This document shows positions 1 through 5,019 of a stretch of 6,299 nt of DNA, one piece after another. Position numbers and translations under genes: made by a program. The first letter of the stretch is position 1, and each line of letters begins with the position of its first letter. The stretch lies in assembly GCA_045629845.1 (NCBI GenBank), contig JAZQRZ010000140.1, positions 1 to 6,299 on the forward strand, given 5' to 3'. Below the pieces are notes generated by a model, which had not been told where the DNA came from, ran no database searches, and saw nothing but the letters and a program-made list of their open reading frames with translations. This stretch comes from UBA9715 sp045629845. GTDB lineage: Bacteria; Actinomycetota; Coriobacteriia; Coriobacteriales; Eggerthellaceae.

Positions 1-311
1 TCTTTCGTGGAAGCGGTATCGGTAACGATTCCCTTGTAACCGCTATCAGCGATTATCTGAAGATAAGGCTCATCTACATCGACCGGTGTTGCCAAAATAA
101 CAAGGTCGCAATCAGTTTTAAGAAGTTCAGCAAAGCGAGAATCATCTTCTGCAATTGCTTCATCAACAAGGTTCTTTTCTAGCGCTATGCGGCGCGTACG
201 CTCGTCGACATCGATGCCGGTAACATGCACTTCAGGCCATGCTTCGCGAATGCCGCCCGCAATGGACGCGCCAATCAGACCCATTCCAATTATGACTACG
301 TTTTTAAACAC
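1..311 (-). CDS. tyrA: Prephenate dehydrogenase, N-terminal part (gene continues past base 1)
   Basis: The first 103 residues are present; the rest lies outside the window. The family oxidatively decarboxylates prephenate to 4-hydroxyphenylpyruvate with NAD(P)+ in cytoplasmic tyrosine synthesis. Seen directly: a Rossmann fold with VVIIGMGLIGAS at residues 5-16 (GxGxxG at G9, G11, G14), an acidic residue ending strand 2 (D34 in VTGIDVDE), which in the family favours NAD+ over NADP+, then ILATPV (72-77) and VTDTASTK (96-103), the conserved block matching VTDVGSTK in TyrA proteins. The start is a GTG at 311, chosen because AGGAGG lies four bases upstream and the protein then begins right at the Rossmann strand. 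It follows the U32 gene after 266 bases and probably has its own promoter. Arogenate dehydrogenase cannot be excluded from this fragment. Fused chorismate mutase or ACT domains would lie outside the window. Confidence 0.93.
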   Translation of the reverse strand, partial: MFKNVVIIGMGLIGASIAGGIREAWPEVHVTGIDVDERTRRIALEKNLVDEAIAEDDSRFAELLKTDCDLVILATPVDVDEPYLQIIADSGYKGIVTDTASTK

Positions 312-315
312 AAAT

Positions 316-321
316 CCTCCT
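316..321 (-). promoter_or_regulatory. Ribosome binding site that fixes the tyrA GTG start
   Basis: A perfect AGGAGG is read on the minus strand from 321 to 316, with a four-base ATTT spacer before GTG at 311. The spacer is at the short end of normal, but no other start codon in frame is near, and the Rossmann strand begins at residue 4. Confidence 0.8.
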
Positions 322-341
322 GGTGCGGTTCTTCTAAAATC

Positions 342-350
342 ATTCTACCA
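342..350 (-). promoter_or_regulatory. Putative extended -10 promoter for tyrA
   Basis: On the minus strand 350-342 reads TGGTAGAAT, that is the TGn extension followed by TAGAAT, one base off the TATAAT consensus. It would start transcription near 335, giving a leader of about 25 bases before the GTG. No convincing -35 hexamer lies 16-18 bases upstream; that place is taken by the 355-370 inverted repeat. Extended -10 promoters often do without a good -35. This is a sequence-pattern call only. Confidence 0.42.
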
Positions 351-354
351 CCCA

Positions 355-370
355 GCTTTCGCACGAAAGC
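355..370. promoter_or_regulatory. 7-bp perfect inverted repeat, possible operator upstream of tyrA
   Basis: GCTTTCG (355-361), two bases, then CGAAAGC (364-370). The dyad covers the -35 position of the putative tyrA promoter, where a repressor or activator dimer could bind. Alternatively it folds as a six-pair hairpin with a four-base loop. In plus orientation CTTTT follows, but no plus-strand gene lies upstream that would need a terminator. The regulator is unknown. Confidence 0.35.
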
Positions 371-424
371 CTTTTGTCGGTAACGCACAATATACAGAAA
401 ACTAAGTTGCCTCTTTCACTGGGA

Positions 425-568
425 TAGGGTCGAACGAACTATCTGAGGCTGTGACGAGCGAAGGCGAGGCGGGAGCGAGGACTGTTTGAGCCTGCGAAGC
501 AGGCGAGTTCCGCAGCTGCCGAGCCGAGAGCGAGGAACGGTTAGCCGAGGCTTGTTCGGGCGACCCTA
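425..568. repeat. GC-rich structured intergenic element with imperfect terminal inverted repeats
   Basis: The ends are TAGGGTCGAACGAAC (425-439) and GTTCGGGCGACCCTA (554-568), which pair at 13 of 15 positions (8 pairs, a 2-base mismatch, 5 pairs). Inside, GGCT (447-450) pairs AGCC (543-546). GCCTGC (490-495) and GCAGGC (499-504) form a six-pair hairpin with a GAA loop. GTTCC (507-511) pairs GGAAC (534-538). Bases 421-570 are 64% G+C by my count, clearly richer than the flanking genes. The tetramer CGAG occurs eight times between 455 and 549. I see no open reading frame of note. It may be a small non-autonomous (MITE-like) repeat or a structured RNA; as the downstream end of the trhP transcript it could also act as a 3' structure. 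I do not recognise a named family. Confidence 0.55.
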
Positions 569-577
569 CCTTGGCTT

Positions 578-1867
578 TTAGTCGACACGTTTGCGAAGAT
601 AGTCGCCTGGTTTTACAGACACATTAGTATTGAATACGTAGTGTTCTTTCGAACGATTTGCAACCGAAACAGGCTCTTCGTACGACTGTGCTCGTACTTC
701 TTCAAGAGTAAGCGGATCGCGTTCGACAAAGGGCTTTCCCCCATCGGAAGGCGCTAGCCACGACAAAGGCCCAACAATCATTTCAAATGACTGCATGTAA
801 GGACTAACTACACCAAGCGTATCGCCAGGTTCAAAACGATTGTGACACAACGCGGTGACGCGCCAAGTATCCTGATCAACCTGCTGACAATCCTCGACAG
901 TAGCCACGTGCAAGCATTCCTTGACGTACCCATCTCGCTCGGGTGATTGAGTAGCACGGCCATAGTAGAAGCCCGTGCTATACGGACGATGAGAAATGGT
1001 AAGCAGTTCTGCTTCTGCAGCTTCGGTACTGCCACCATCAATAACGTTGCGGTAAGCACCCACAACGGTGGCCACGTAAAATGCCTGCTTATTACGTCCT
1101 TCAATCTTAAAGGAATTAACACCTGCTGCAGCTAATTCATCCAGATGCGAAACCATATTCAAATCTTGCGCGTTCAGAATAAAGGAACCACGGGTGTCCT
1201 CTTCAATTTCGAAGTACTCCCCCGGCCTTTGCTCTTCAACAAGCGCGTAGCTCCAGCGACAAGACTGAGCGCACGCGCCTTTGTTAGCCGTACGTCCCGT
1301 CATGGCAGAACTAAGCAAGCAGCGGCCAGAATAGGCCACACACATGGCCCCATGGACGAATGCTTCAATCTCTAAATCATCGGGAACAGCCGCACGAAGC
1401 TCGGCAATATCAGCAACGCTCATCTCGCGAGCACACACCACACGTTTGGCACCCAAGTCATACCACATGCACGCAGCTTCGGCATTCATAACGCTAGCCT
1501 GCGTGCTGACATGAATTTCAACCCTAGGAGCCACACGGCGCGCCAACGAAAACGCACCTAAGTCGCCAATAATGAACGCATCAACACCAGCTGCGTCAAG
1601 CGCTTCCAAATAGGTAGGCAACTCGGCAATATCGCGCGCATCCATCAGCGTATTAAGCGTTACGTGCACCTTTACGCCTGCGTCGTGAGCAAAGCTAACA
1701 ACCGAAGGAATATCATTAAGTGTAAAGTTGTCAGCGCGGGCACGCATACCGAAACGGTCGCACGCCAAGTACACGGCATCGGCGCCAAAACGCACCGCCG
1801 CGCGTAGCTGCGACCATCCGCCTGCTGGGGCAAGTAATTCGGGTTTGCTATTCTTAATCGCGCTCAC
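578..1867 (-). CDS. trhP: Peptidase U32 family protein, probable tRNA 5-hydroxyuridine modification protein TrhP
   Basis: A 429-residue U32-family protein. It starts ELLAPAGG (10-17), a typical U32 N-terminus, and carries the family signature around EAFVHGAMC (168-176). Four cysteines, C176, C183, C199 and C203, have the spacing C-x6-C-x15-C-x3-C, known as the [4Fe-4S] ligand set of U32 proteins such as UbiU/UbiV. STGFYYGR (297-304) is also typical, and the C-terminal 80 or so residues fit the extra domain of the YegQ/YrrO branch. That branch, renamed TrhP, acts in the cytoplasm in hydroxylation of wobble U34 of tRNAs and depends on prephenate. Despite the family name, protease activity is doubtful. 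The length agrees with YegQ/YrrO and argues against the longer RlhA or shorter UbiU/V. The start is GTG at 1867, only 8 bases after the cysS stop, with a poor AAGGG two bases away, so translation is probably coupled to cysS. Assignment to TrhP within U32 is inference. Confidence 0.9.
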   Translation of the reverse strand: MSAIKNSKPELLAPAGGWSQLRAAVRFGADAVYLACDRFGMRARADNFTLNDIPSVVSFAHDAGVKVHVTLNTLMDARDIAELPTYLEALDAAGVDAFIIGDLGAFSLARRVAPRVEIHVSTQASVMNAEAACMWYDLGAKRVVCAREMSVADIAELRAAVPDDLEIEAFVHGAMCVAYSGRCLLSSAMTGRTANKGACAQSCRWSYALVEEQRPGEYFEIEEDTRGSFILNAQDLNMVSHLDELAAAGVNSFKIEGRNKQAFYVATVVGAYRNVIDGGSTEAAEAELLTISHRPYSTGFYYGRATQSPERDGYVKECLHVATVEDCQQVDQDTWRVTALCHNRFEPGDTLGVVSPYMQSFEMIVGPLSWLAPSDGGKPFVERDPLTLEEVRAQSYEEPVSVANRSKEHYVFNTNVSVKPGDYLRKRVD

Positions 1868-1875
1868 AACCCTTA

Positions 1876-3327
1876 CTAGGCAAGTTTTTCAAGACGAGGA
1901 CCTTGAGGCGTATCCATAACCGTATAGCCAAGCTCGGCCAGCTTATCGCGCGCTGCATCCGCGCGAGCCCAATCCTTAGCCGCGCGAGCTTCGGTACGTT
2001 CAACTAACAGCGCTTCAACTTCAGCAGGAACTGCATCATCGCTAGATTCGCCATCAACCAGTACTGCTTCCATATCAACGCCGAACACACCCATAAGTTC
2101 AACGATAAGCGCACGCACAGGACGAACTGCCTCAGCATCAACCGCCGAAAGAGTCTTTCCGGCAACCAGCGTGTTAGCAGCACCCACAAAGTCAAAGACC
2201 AAACCAAGTGCCTTTGAACTATTAAAGTCGTCGTCCATTGCTTCAATGAACTTCAAACGCGTTGTACGTACCAACTCAGCCGCTTCTTCAGCGTTAACTA
2301 CATCGCTAGCAGCATTGGCGTTTTCAAGTGCCCAATCAAGCGCCTTTAAAGCATTCTTAATACGATCAAGCGCGACACCAGCTTCGTCAACGCGCTCGTC
2401 AGAGAAATCAAGAGGGCTACGATAATGCGTTTGCAGCATAAGGAAGCGCAGAACGTTCGGGTCAACCGTTTCCAAGATATCGCGTAGCAGGAAGAAGTTA
2501 TTCAGCGACTTCGACATCTTTTCGCCGTTAATTTGCAGCATGCCACCATGCATCCAATGTTCTGCAAACCCCATACCATCCGCAGCTTCAGACTGCGCAC
2601 GTTCGTTTTCGTGGTGCGGGAAAATAAGGTCGGCGCCACCGCCATGAATATCAAACGGCAGACCCAGATATTTCTTCGACATACACGAGCACTCGATATG
2701 CCAACCCGGGCGGCCTTCGCCCCAGGGCGACGTCCACGAAGGCTCGCCTGGCTTAGCAGCCTTCCATACAGCGAAGTCAAGCGGGTCATTCTTGCGATCT
2801 TCAATACCTTCGGTACGAAGCTCGCGATGGCCAGCTTCCATTTCGTCGATATTACGACCCGAAAGCGAACCGTAAGACGGGAATGAACGAACGCTGAAAT
2901 ACACATCGCCATCTTCGGTTGCGTACGCATGACCAGTGTCGATTAGCTTCTGTACCAGTTCAATCATGGTATCGATTTCTTGCGTAGCCTTCGGACGCAC
3001 CGTAGGATCCATAACATTGACCGCATGCATGTCTTCGATAAAAGCGTTGGTAAACTGCTCGGCTACTTCGGCAGCAGTGCGACCTTCTTCGTTAGCCTTG
3101 TTGATAATCTTGTCGTCGACGTCAGTTACATTCTGCACAAACACAACCTGGTATCCACGCCATTCAAGATAGCGACGAATCATATCGAAGCTAATGAACG
3201 TACGAGCATTACCAATGTGAATGTAGTTATACACAGTTGGTCCGCAGACATACATCTTCACCACGCCGTGCTGAAGCGGCTCAAGATCAACCTTTTTGTG
3301 CATCCTAGTATCGAAAATGCGAATCAT
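1876..3327 (-). CDS. cysS: Cysteine--tRNA ligase (cysteinyl-tRNA synthetase)
   Basis: A complete 483-residue class I aminoacyl-tRNA synthetase that joins cysteine to tRNA-Cys using ATP in the cytoplasm. Seen directly: the HIGH-type motif YIHIGNARTF (35-44, with HIGN as in many Gram-positive enzymes), and KMSKS at 270-274 inside GEKMSKSLNNF. The zinc site that discriminates cysteine is complete: C28 in MYVCGPTVY, C213 in WHIECSCMS, H238 and E242 in FPHHENE. The C-terminal helical anticodon-binding region runs from about 310, and the alanine-rich end (about 430-483) contains the common WARADAARDKLAELGY segment. Length is normal for the family. The ATG at 3327 is preceded by AAGGAG (3338-3333) with a five-base spacer. 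It probably heads a two-gene unit with trhP. A hairpin with a T tract lies directly upstream of the ribosome binding site, and no T-box elements are visible. Confidence 0.98.
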   Translation of the reverse strand: MIRIFDTRMHKKVDLEPLQHGVVKMYVCGPTVYNYIHIGNARTFISFDMIRRYLEWRGYQVVFVQNVTDVDDKIINKANEEGRTAAEVAEQFTNAFIEDMHAVNVMDPTVRPKATQEIDTMIELVQKLIDTGHAYATEDGDVYFSVRSFPSYGSLSGRNIDEMEAGHRELRTEGIEDRKNDPLDFAVWKAAKPGEPSWTSPWGEGRPGWHIECSCMSKKYLGLPFDIHGGGADLIFPHHENERAQSEAADGMGFAEHWMHGGMLQINGEKMSKSLNNFFLLRDILETVDPNVLRFLMLQTHYRSPLDFSDERVDEAGVALDRIKNALKALDWALENANAASDVVNAEEAAELVRTTRLKFIEAMDDDFNSSKALGLVFDFVGAANTLVAGKTLSAVDAEAVRPVRALIVELMGVFGVDMEAVLVDGESSDDAVPAEVEALLVERTEARAAKDWARADAARDKLAELGYTVMDTPQGPRLEKLA

Positions 3328-3345
3328 TCAAACTCCTTCAATGTG

Positions 3346-3364
3346 AAAAAGGGCTGACCCTTTT
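3346..3364 (-). terminator. Terminator- or attenuator-like hairpin in front of cysS
   Basis: Minus-strand AAAAGGG (3364-3358), loop TCAG, CCCTTTT (3353-3347), with one further T at 3346: a seven-pair stem ending in five T. It could end the ispD-ispF transcript. It ends only seven bases before the cysS AAGGAG, so any transcript reaching cysS from upstream must pass it, and it might also act in the cysS leader. The stem is short and A/T-rich at the base, so efficiency is uncertain. The mirrored AAAA/TTTT composition would make it work about equally in either direction. Confidence 0.45.
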
Positions 3365-3400
3365 CCGCGTAATTGTAACGACAAGATATTAAGAAAATGC

Positions 3401-3422
3401 GACGAAGAGCTTGGCTCTTGTC
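3401..3422 (-). other. Stem-loop at the ispF stop codon
   Basis: On the minus strand AAGAGC (3419-3414), CAA, GCTCTT (3410-3405) makes a perfect six-pair stem, extendable by GAC/GTC (3422-3420 with 3403-3401) past a bulged C. It overlaps the last bases of ispF. Only a broken T-rich stretch (TTTTCTT, 3397-3391) follows several bases later, so it is at best a weak terminator; it may instead protect the 3' end of the ispD-ispF mRNA. Confidence 0.35.
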
Positions 3423-3918
3423 ACATGCTGCTACATCGTGCCAGCAAGCAAACAGCAGTTGCCGAAATGCCTTCTTCACGCCCTTCAAAACCAAGGTGTT
3501 CAGTCGTTGTCGCCTTTACCCCTACGTTTTCGACTGAAATACCCATAGCAGCCGCCAAGTTTTCACGCATTGCTTCACGATGCGGCGACAGCTTAGGTTC
3601 CTGAGCAGCAATAACTGAATCGATGTCGATGATTTCGAAGCCTAAACTGCGCACATGATCAGCCACGTGTTGAAGCAGCTTAATTGAATCTGCGTCTTTA
3701 TACGCTGGATCGGTAGGCGGAAACAACTTACCAATATCGCCCGCACGAGCAGCGCCCAGCAGCGCGTCCATGATTGCATGCGTTAATACGTCTGCATCAG
3801 AATGACCATCAAGCCCCTGATGATGCGGAATATCAACGCCACCAATGATGAGCTTACGACCTGGTGCAAAGGCATGAACATCCATACCCTGCCCTATTCG
3901 AAGCTTTTGAAATTCCAT
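3421..3918 (-). CDS. ispF: 2-C-methyl-D-erythritol 2,4-cyclodiphosphate synthase
   Basis: A complete 165-residue enzyme that cyclises CDP-methylerythritol 2-phosphate, releasing CMP, in the MEP route to isoprenoids. It works as a trimer in the cytoplasm. The zinc ligands are visible: D13 and H15 in GMDVHAF and H47 in DADVLTHAIMDAL, each five residues later than in the E. coli protein. The conserved DGHSDAD (37-43), AQEPKL (105-110) and TTTEHLGFEGREEGI (137-151, with the metal/phosphate-site E140) are all present. Length is slightly above the usual 155-160 residues. The ATG at 3918-3916 shares its A with the ispD stop in TAATG, so the two genes are very probably translationally coupled; no strong separate ribosome binding site is seen. 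It directly follows ispD, which supplies the precursor of its substrate (IspE, not in this window, acts between them). Confidence 0.97.
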   Translation of the reverse strand: MEFQKLRIGQGMDVHAFAPGRKLIIGGVDIPHHQGLDGHSDADVLTHAIMDALLGAARAGDIGKLFPPTDPAYKDADSIKLLQHVADHVRSLGFEIIDIDSVIAAQEPKLSPHREAMRENLAAAMGISVENVGVKATTTEHLGFEGREEGISATAVCLLARCSSM

Positions 3919-4781
3919 TATTGCCTAGCTTTCTTGCCGTAGATCTTTTGCACTGCAGCTTCCAACATTGCATAGTCTTCGGGATTTGTCAGTTTGAAAT
4001 TATCACGCGAGCCCTGCACCACCAGCACGCGACCACCCAAACGCTCGATAAGCGACGAATCGTCAGTGCCAACAAAACCATCGGACAACGCAGCTGCATG
4101 AGCACGGCGGATAATACCCGAACGGAATACTTGAGGCGTTTGCGCATGCCAGAATACATTGCGGTCGGGTGTACCAGCAATAACGCCATCTTCAACCACT
4201 TTAAGGGTATCGACAGCACGCGTGGCAACCACAGCCCCATCGCAATCAGGATTACCCTTCACCACGGCAATAGCGTGAGAAATGAGCGATGGTTTGACCA
4301 ACGGACGTGCGCCGTCGTGCATAACAACATACTCGAAATTGTCAGGCACATATTCAAGACCTGAAAACGCTGATTCTTGACGCGTAGGACCCGCAGGCGC
4401 AACCACAACAGGAGTGACAAACGGGAACGGATCAATAGCGTGCTTCAGATACTCTTCGCAGCGATCTTCAGGACAAACAACAACGATAAGACCAACATCG
4501 CCAACCGCATCAAACGATTCAGCCGACCACGTTAGCATGGGCTTGCCAGCAATTTCAACAAGCTGCTTGCCGCCTTCGCGACCAAAGCGTTCGCCAGAAC
4601 CACCCGCCAAAACAATAGCTGCCGTCTTCGGGTTTTTATCAAGCTTGCCCTCAAGCCCAGCAAGCGAAGCACTAAGCGCTTCAAAATCAATTGCTGGCGT
4701 AATAATCGGCGCGTCTGGAACTACTTCGAAGCTTTCAGTCGCAAGCGTTCCATCACCTGTTTTGGCGTCGGCTTTAGCCAT
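3918..4781 (-). CDS. ispD: 2-C-methyl-D-erythritol 4-phosphate cytidylyltransferase with an N-terminal extension
   Basis: A complete 287-residue enzyme that transfers CMP from CTP to methylerythritol 4-phosphate in the MEP isoprenoid pathway. Seen directly: the nucleotide-binding loop LAGGSGERFG (58-67) with R65, followed by K72 in GGKQLVEIAGKPM; R134 in GPTRQESAFSGL; HDGARPLV (155-162); TPQVFR (215-220); TDDSSLIERLG (239-249); and DNFKLTNPEDYAMLEA (260-275), including K263. The catalytic domain begins near residue 52, so about 50 residues precede it, against almost none in typical IspD proteins of 230-240 residues. That extension is rich in Ala, Asp and Glu with no clear domain. The ATG at 4781 has a good GAGGTG five bases upstream and no ATG, GTG or TTG occurs in frame nearer the catalytic domain, so the extension looks real. 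It heads a two-gene unit with ispF after the clpC terminators. Confidence 0.96.
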   Translation of the reverse strand: MAKADAKTGDGTLATESFEVVPDAPIITPAIDFEALSASLAGLEGKLDKNPKTAAIVLAGGSGERFGREGGKQLVEIAGKPMLTWSAESFDAVGDVGLIVVVCPEDRCEEYLKHAIDPFPFVTPVVVAPAGPTRQESAFSGLEYVPDNFEYVVMHDGARPLVKPSLISHAIAVVKGNPDCDGAVVATRAVDTLKVVEDGVIAGTPDRNVFWHAQTPQVFRSGIIRRAHAAALSDGFVGTDDSSLIERLGGRVLVVQGSRDNFKLTNPEDYAMLEAAVQKIYGKKARQ

Positions 4782-4786
4782 AGTTC

Positions 4787-4792
4787 CACCTC
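4787..4792 (-). promoter_or_regulatory. Ribosome binding site supporting the long ispD start
   Basis: Minus-strand GAGGTG (4792-4787), matching the 3' end of 16S rRNA, stands five bases (GAACT) before the ATG at 4781. It supports translation from this start rather than from one nearer the catalytic domain. Confidence 0.7.
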
Positions 4793-4808
4793 ATAAGACT
4801 CCTGTGCA

Positions 4809-4826
4809 GTATCTATGACATGATAC
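4809..4826. promoter_or_regulatory. Imperfect palindrome in the ispD promoter region
   Basis: GTATC-T-ATG, central A, CATGATAC: eight paired bases on each side with one bulged T. It sits 28-45 bases upstream of the ispD ATG and overlaps the weak -10-like hexamers I can see on the minus strand (TATCAT at 4825-4820; TAGATA at 4815-4810, the latter 17 bases after TTGGCT). It could be an operator. No regulator can be named. Confidence 0.28.
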
Positions 4827-4837
4827 GCTAGAAGCCA

Positions 4838-4873
4838 ATAAAAATGCGGAAAGGGTTACCGCCTTTTCGCATT
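4838..4873 (-). terminator. Rho-independent terminator, second after clpC
   Basis: On the minus strand AATGCG, one mismatched A, AAAGG (4873-4862) pairs with CCTTT, C, CGCATT (4854-4843) around a seven-base loop. The RNA then runs through T (4844-4840), A, TT. This gives eleven pairs with one A-C mismatch and a clear T tract. It lies between clpC and ispD, about 57 bases before the ispD start, and separates the two transcription units. Confidence 0.8.
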
Positions 4874-4879
4874 CGTTCC

Positions 4880-4914
4880 AAAAAAGAGTGACAAAGGGAC
4901 AGTCCCTTTGTCAC
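4880..4914 (-). terminator. Strong rho-independent terminator, first after clpC
   Basis: A perfect 12-bp inverted repeat with a three-base loop: GTGACAAAGGGA (4888-4899), CAG, TCCCTTTGTCAC (4903-4914). In minus orientation it is followed at once by TC and six T (4885-4880), the classic intrinsic terminator arrangement. In plus orientation no T tract follows, so it acts on clpC-side transcripts. The near-perfect palindrome is of a kind that is often dispersed in genomes; whether this one is repeated elsewhere cannot be seen here. Confidence 0.85.
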
Positions 4915-4922
4915 ATCTTGCA

Positions 4923-4956
4923 CTTAGAGTGCATCCCTACAGGAACGCACTCTAAG
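4923..4956. other. 10-bp stem-loop in the clpC 3' region
   Basis: CTTAGAGTGC (4923-4932) pairs perfectly with GCACTCTAAG (4947-4956). The 14-base loop contains TCC and GGA segments that could form a small inner stem. No T tract follows on the minus strand, so it is not itself a terminator. It may protect the clpC mRNA end, or be a remnant of an inserted repeat. Confidence 0.5.
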
Positions 4957-4993
4957 CCTAATAGCAATTCTTGCCCACAAATCTTTCCTTTAG

Positions 4994-5010
4994 GGACGCT
5001 TCATGCGTCC
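4994..5010. other. 6-bp GC stem-loop just after the clpC stop
   Basis: GGACGC (4994-4999), loop TTCAT, GCGTCC (5005-5010). It begins 10 bases after the clpC stop codon on the minus strand and is followed by A-rich sequence rather than T, so it is a stem-loop without terminator character. Confidence 0.45.
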
Positions 5011-5019
5011 GCTAGGTGA

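Noticed and set aside
355..375. Plus-strand terminator (GCTTTCG/CGAAAGC followed by CTTTT)
   Set aside because: No plus-strand gene lies upstream and the T run is short; a promoter-proximal dyad for tyrA is the simpler reading.
187..405. 72-residue plus-strand open frame over the tyrA start and promoter
   Set aside because: It is antisense to the Rossmann-fold coding sequence and shows no motif.
2502..2930. 142-residue minus-strand open frame inside cysS
   Set aside because: It is a shifted frame of cysS, whose true frame carries all catalytic and zinc residues.
3328..3420. T-box riboswitch in front of cysS
   Set aside because: The gap is only 93 bases and lacks the conserved T-box antiterminator sequence (AGGGTGG...); a T-box leader would need far more room.
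3918..3918. One-base overlap of ispD and ispF as a frameshift or fusion
   Set aside because: TAATG is an ordinary stop-start overlap. Both proteins have complete domains, so it indicates coupling rather than a bifunctional IspDF fusion.
3864..4364. 166-residue plus-strand open frame opposite ispF and ispD
   Set aside because: It lies antisense to two clearly identified genes, has no recognisable motif and no convincing ribosome binding site.
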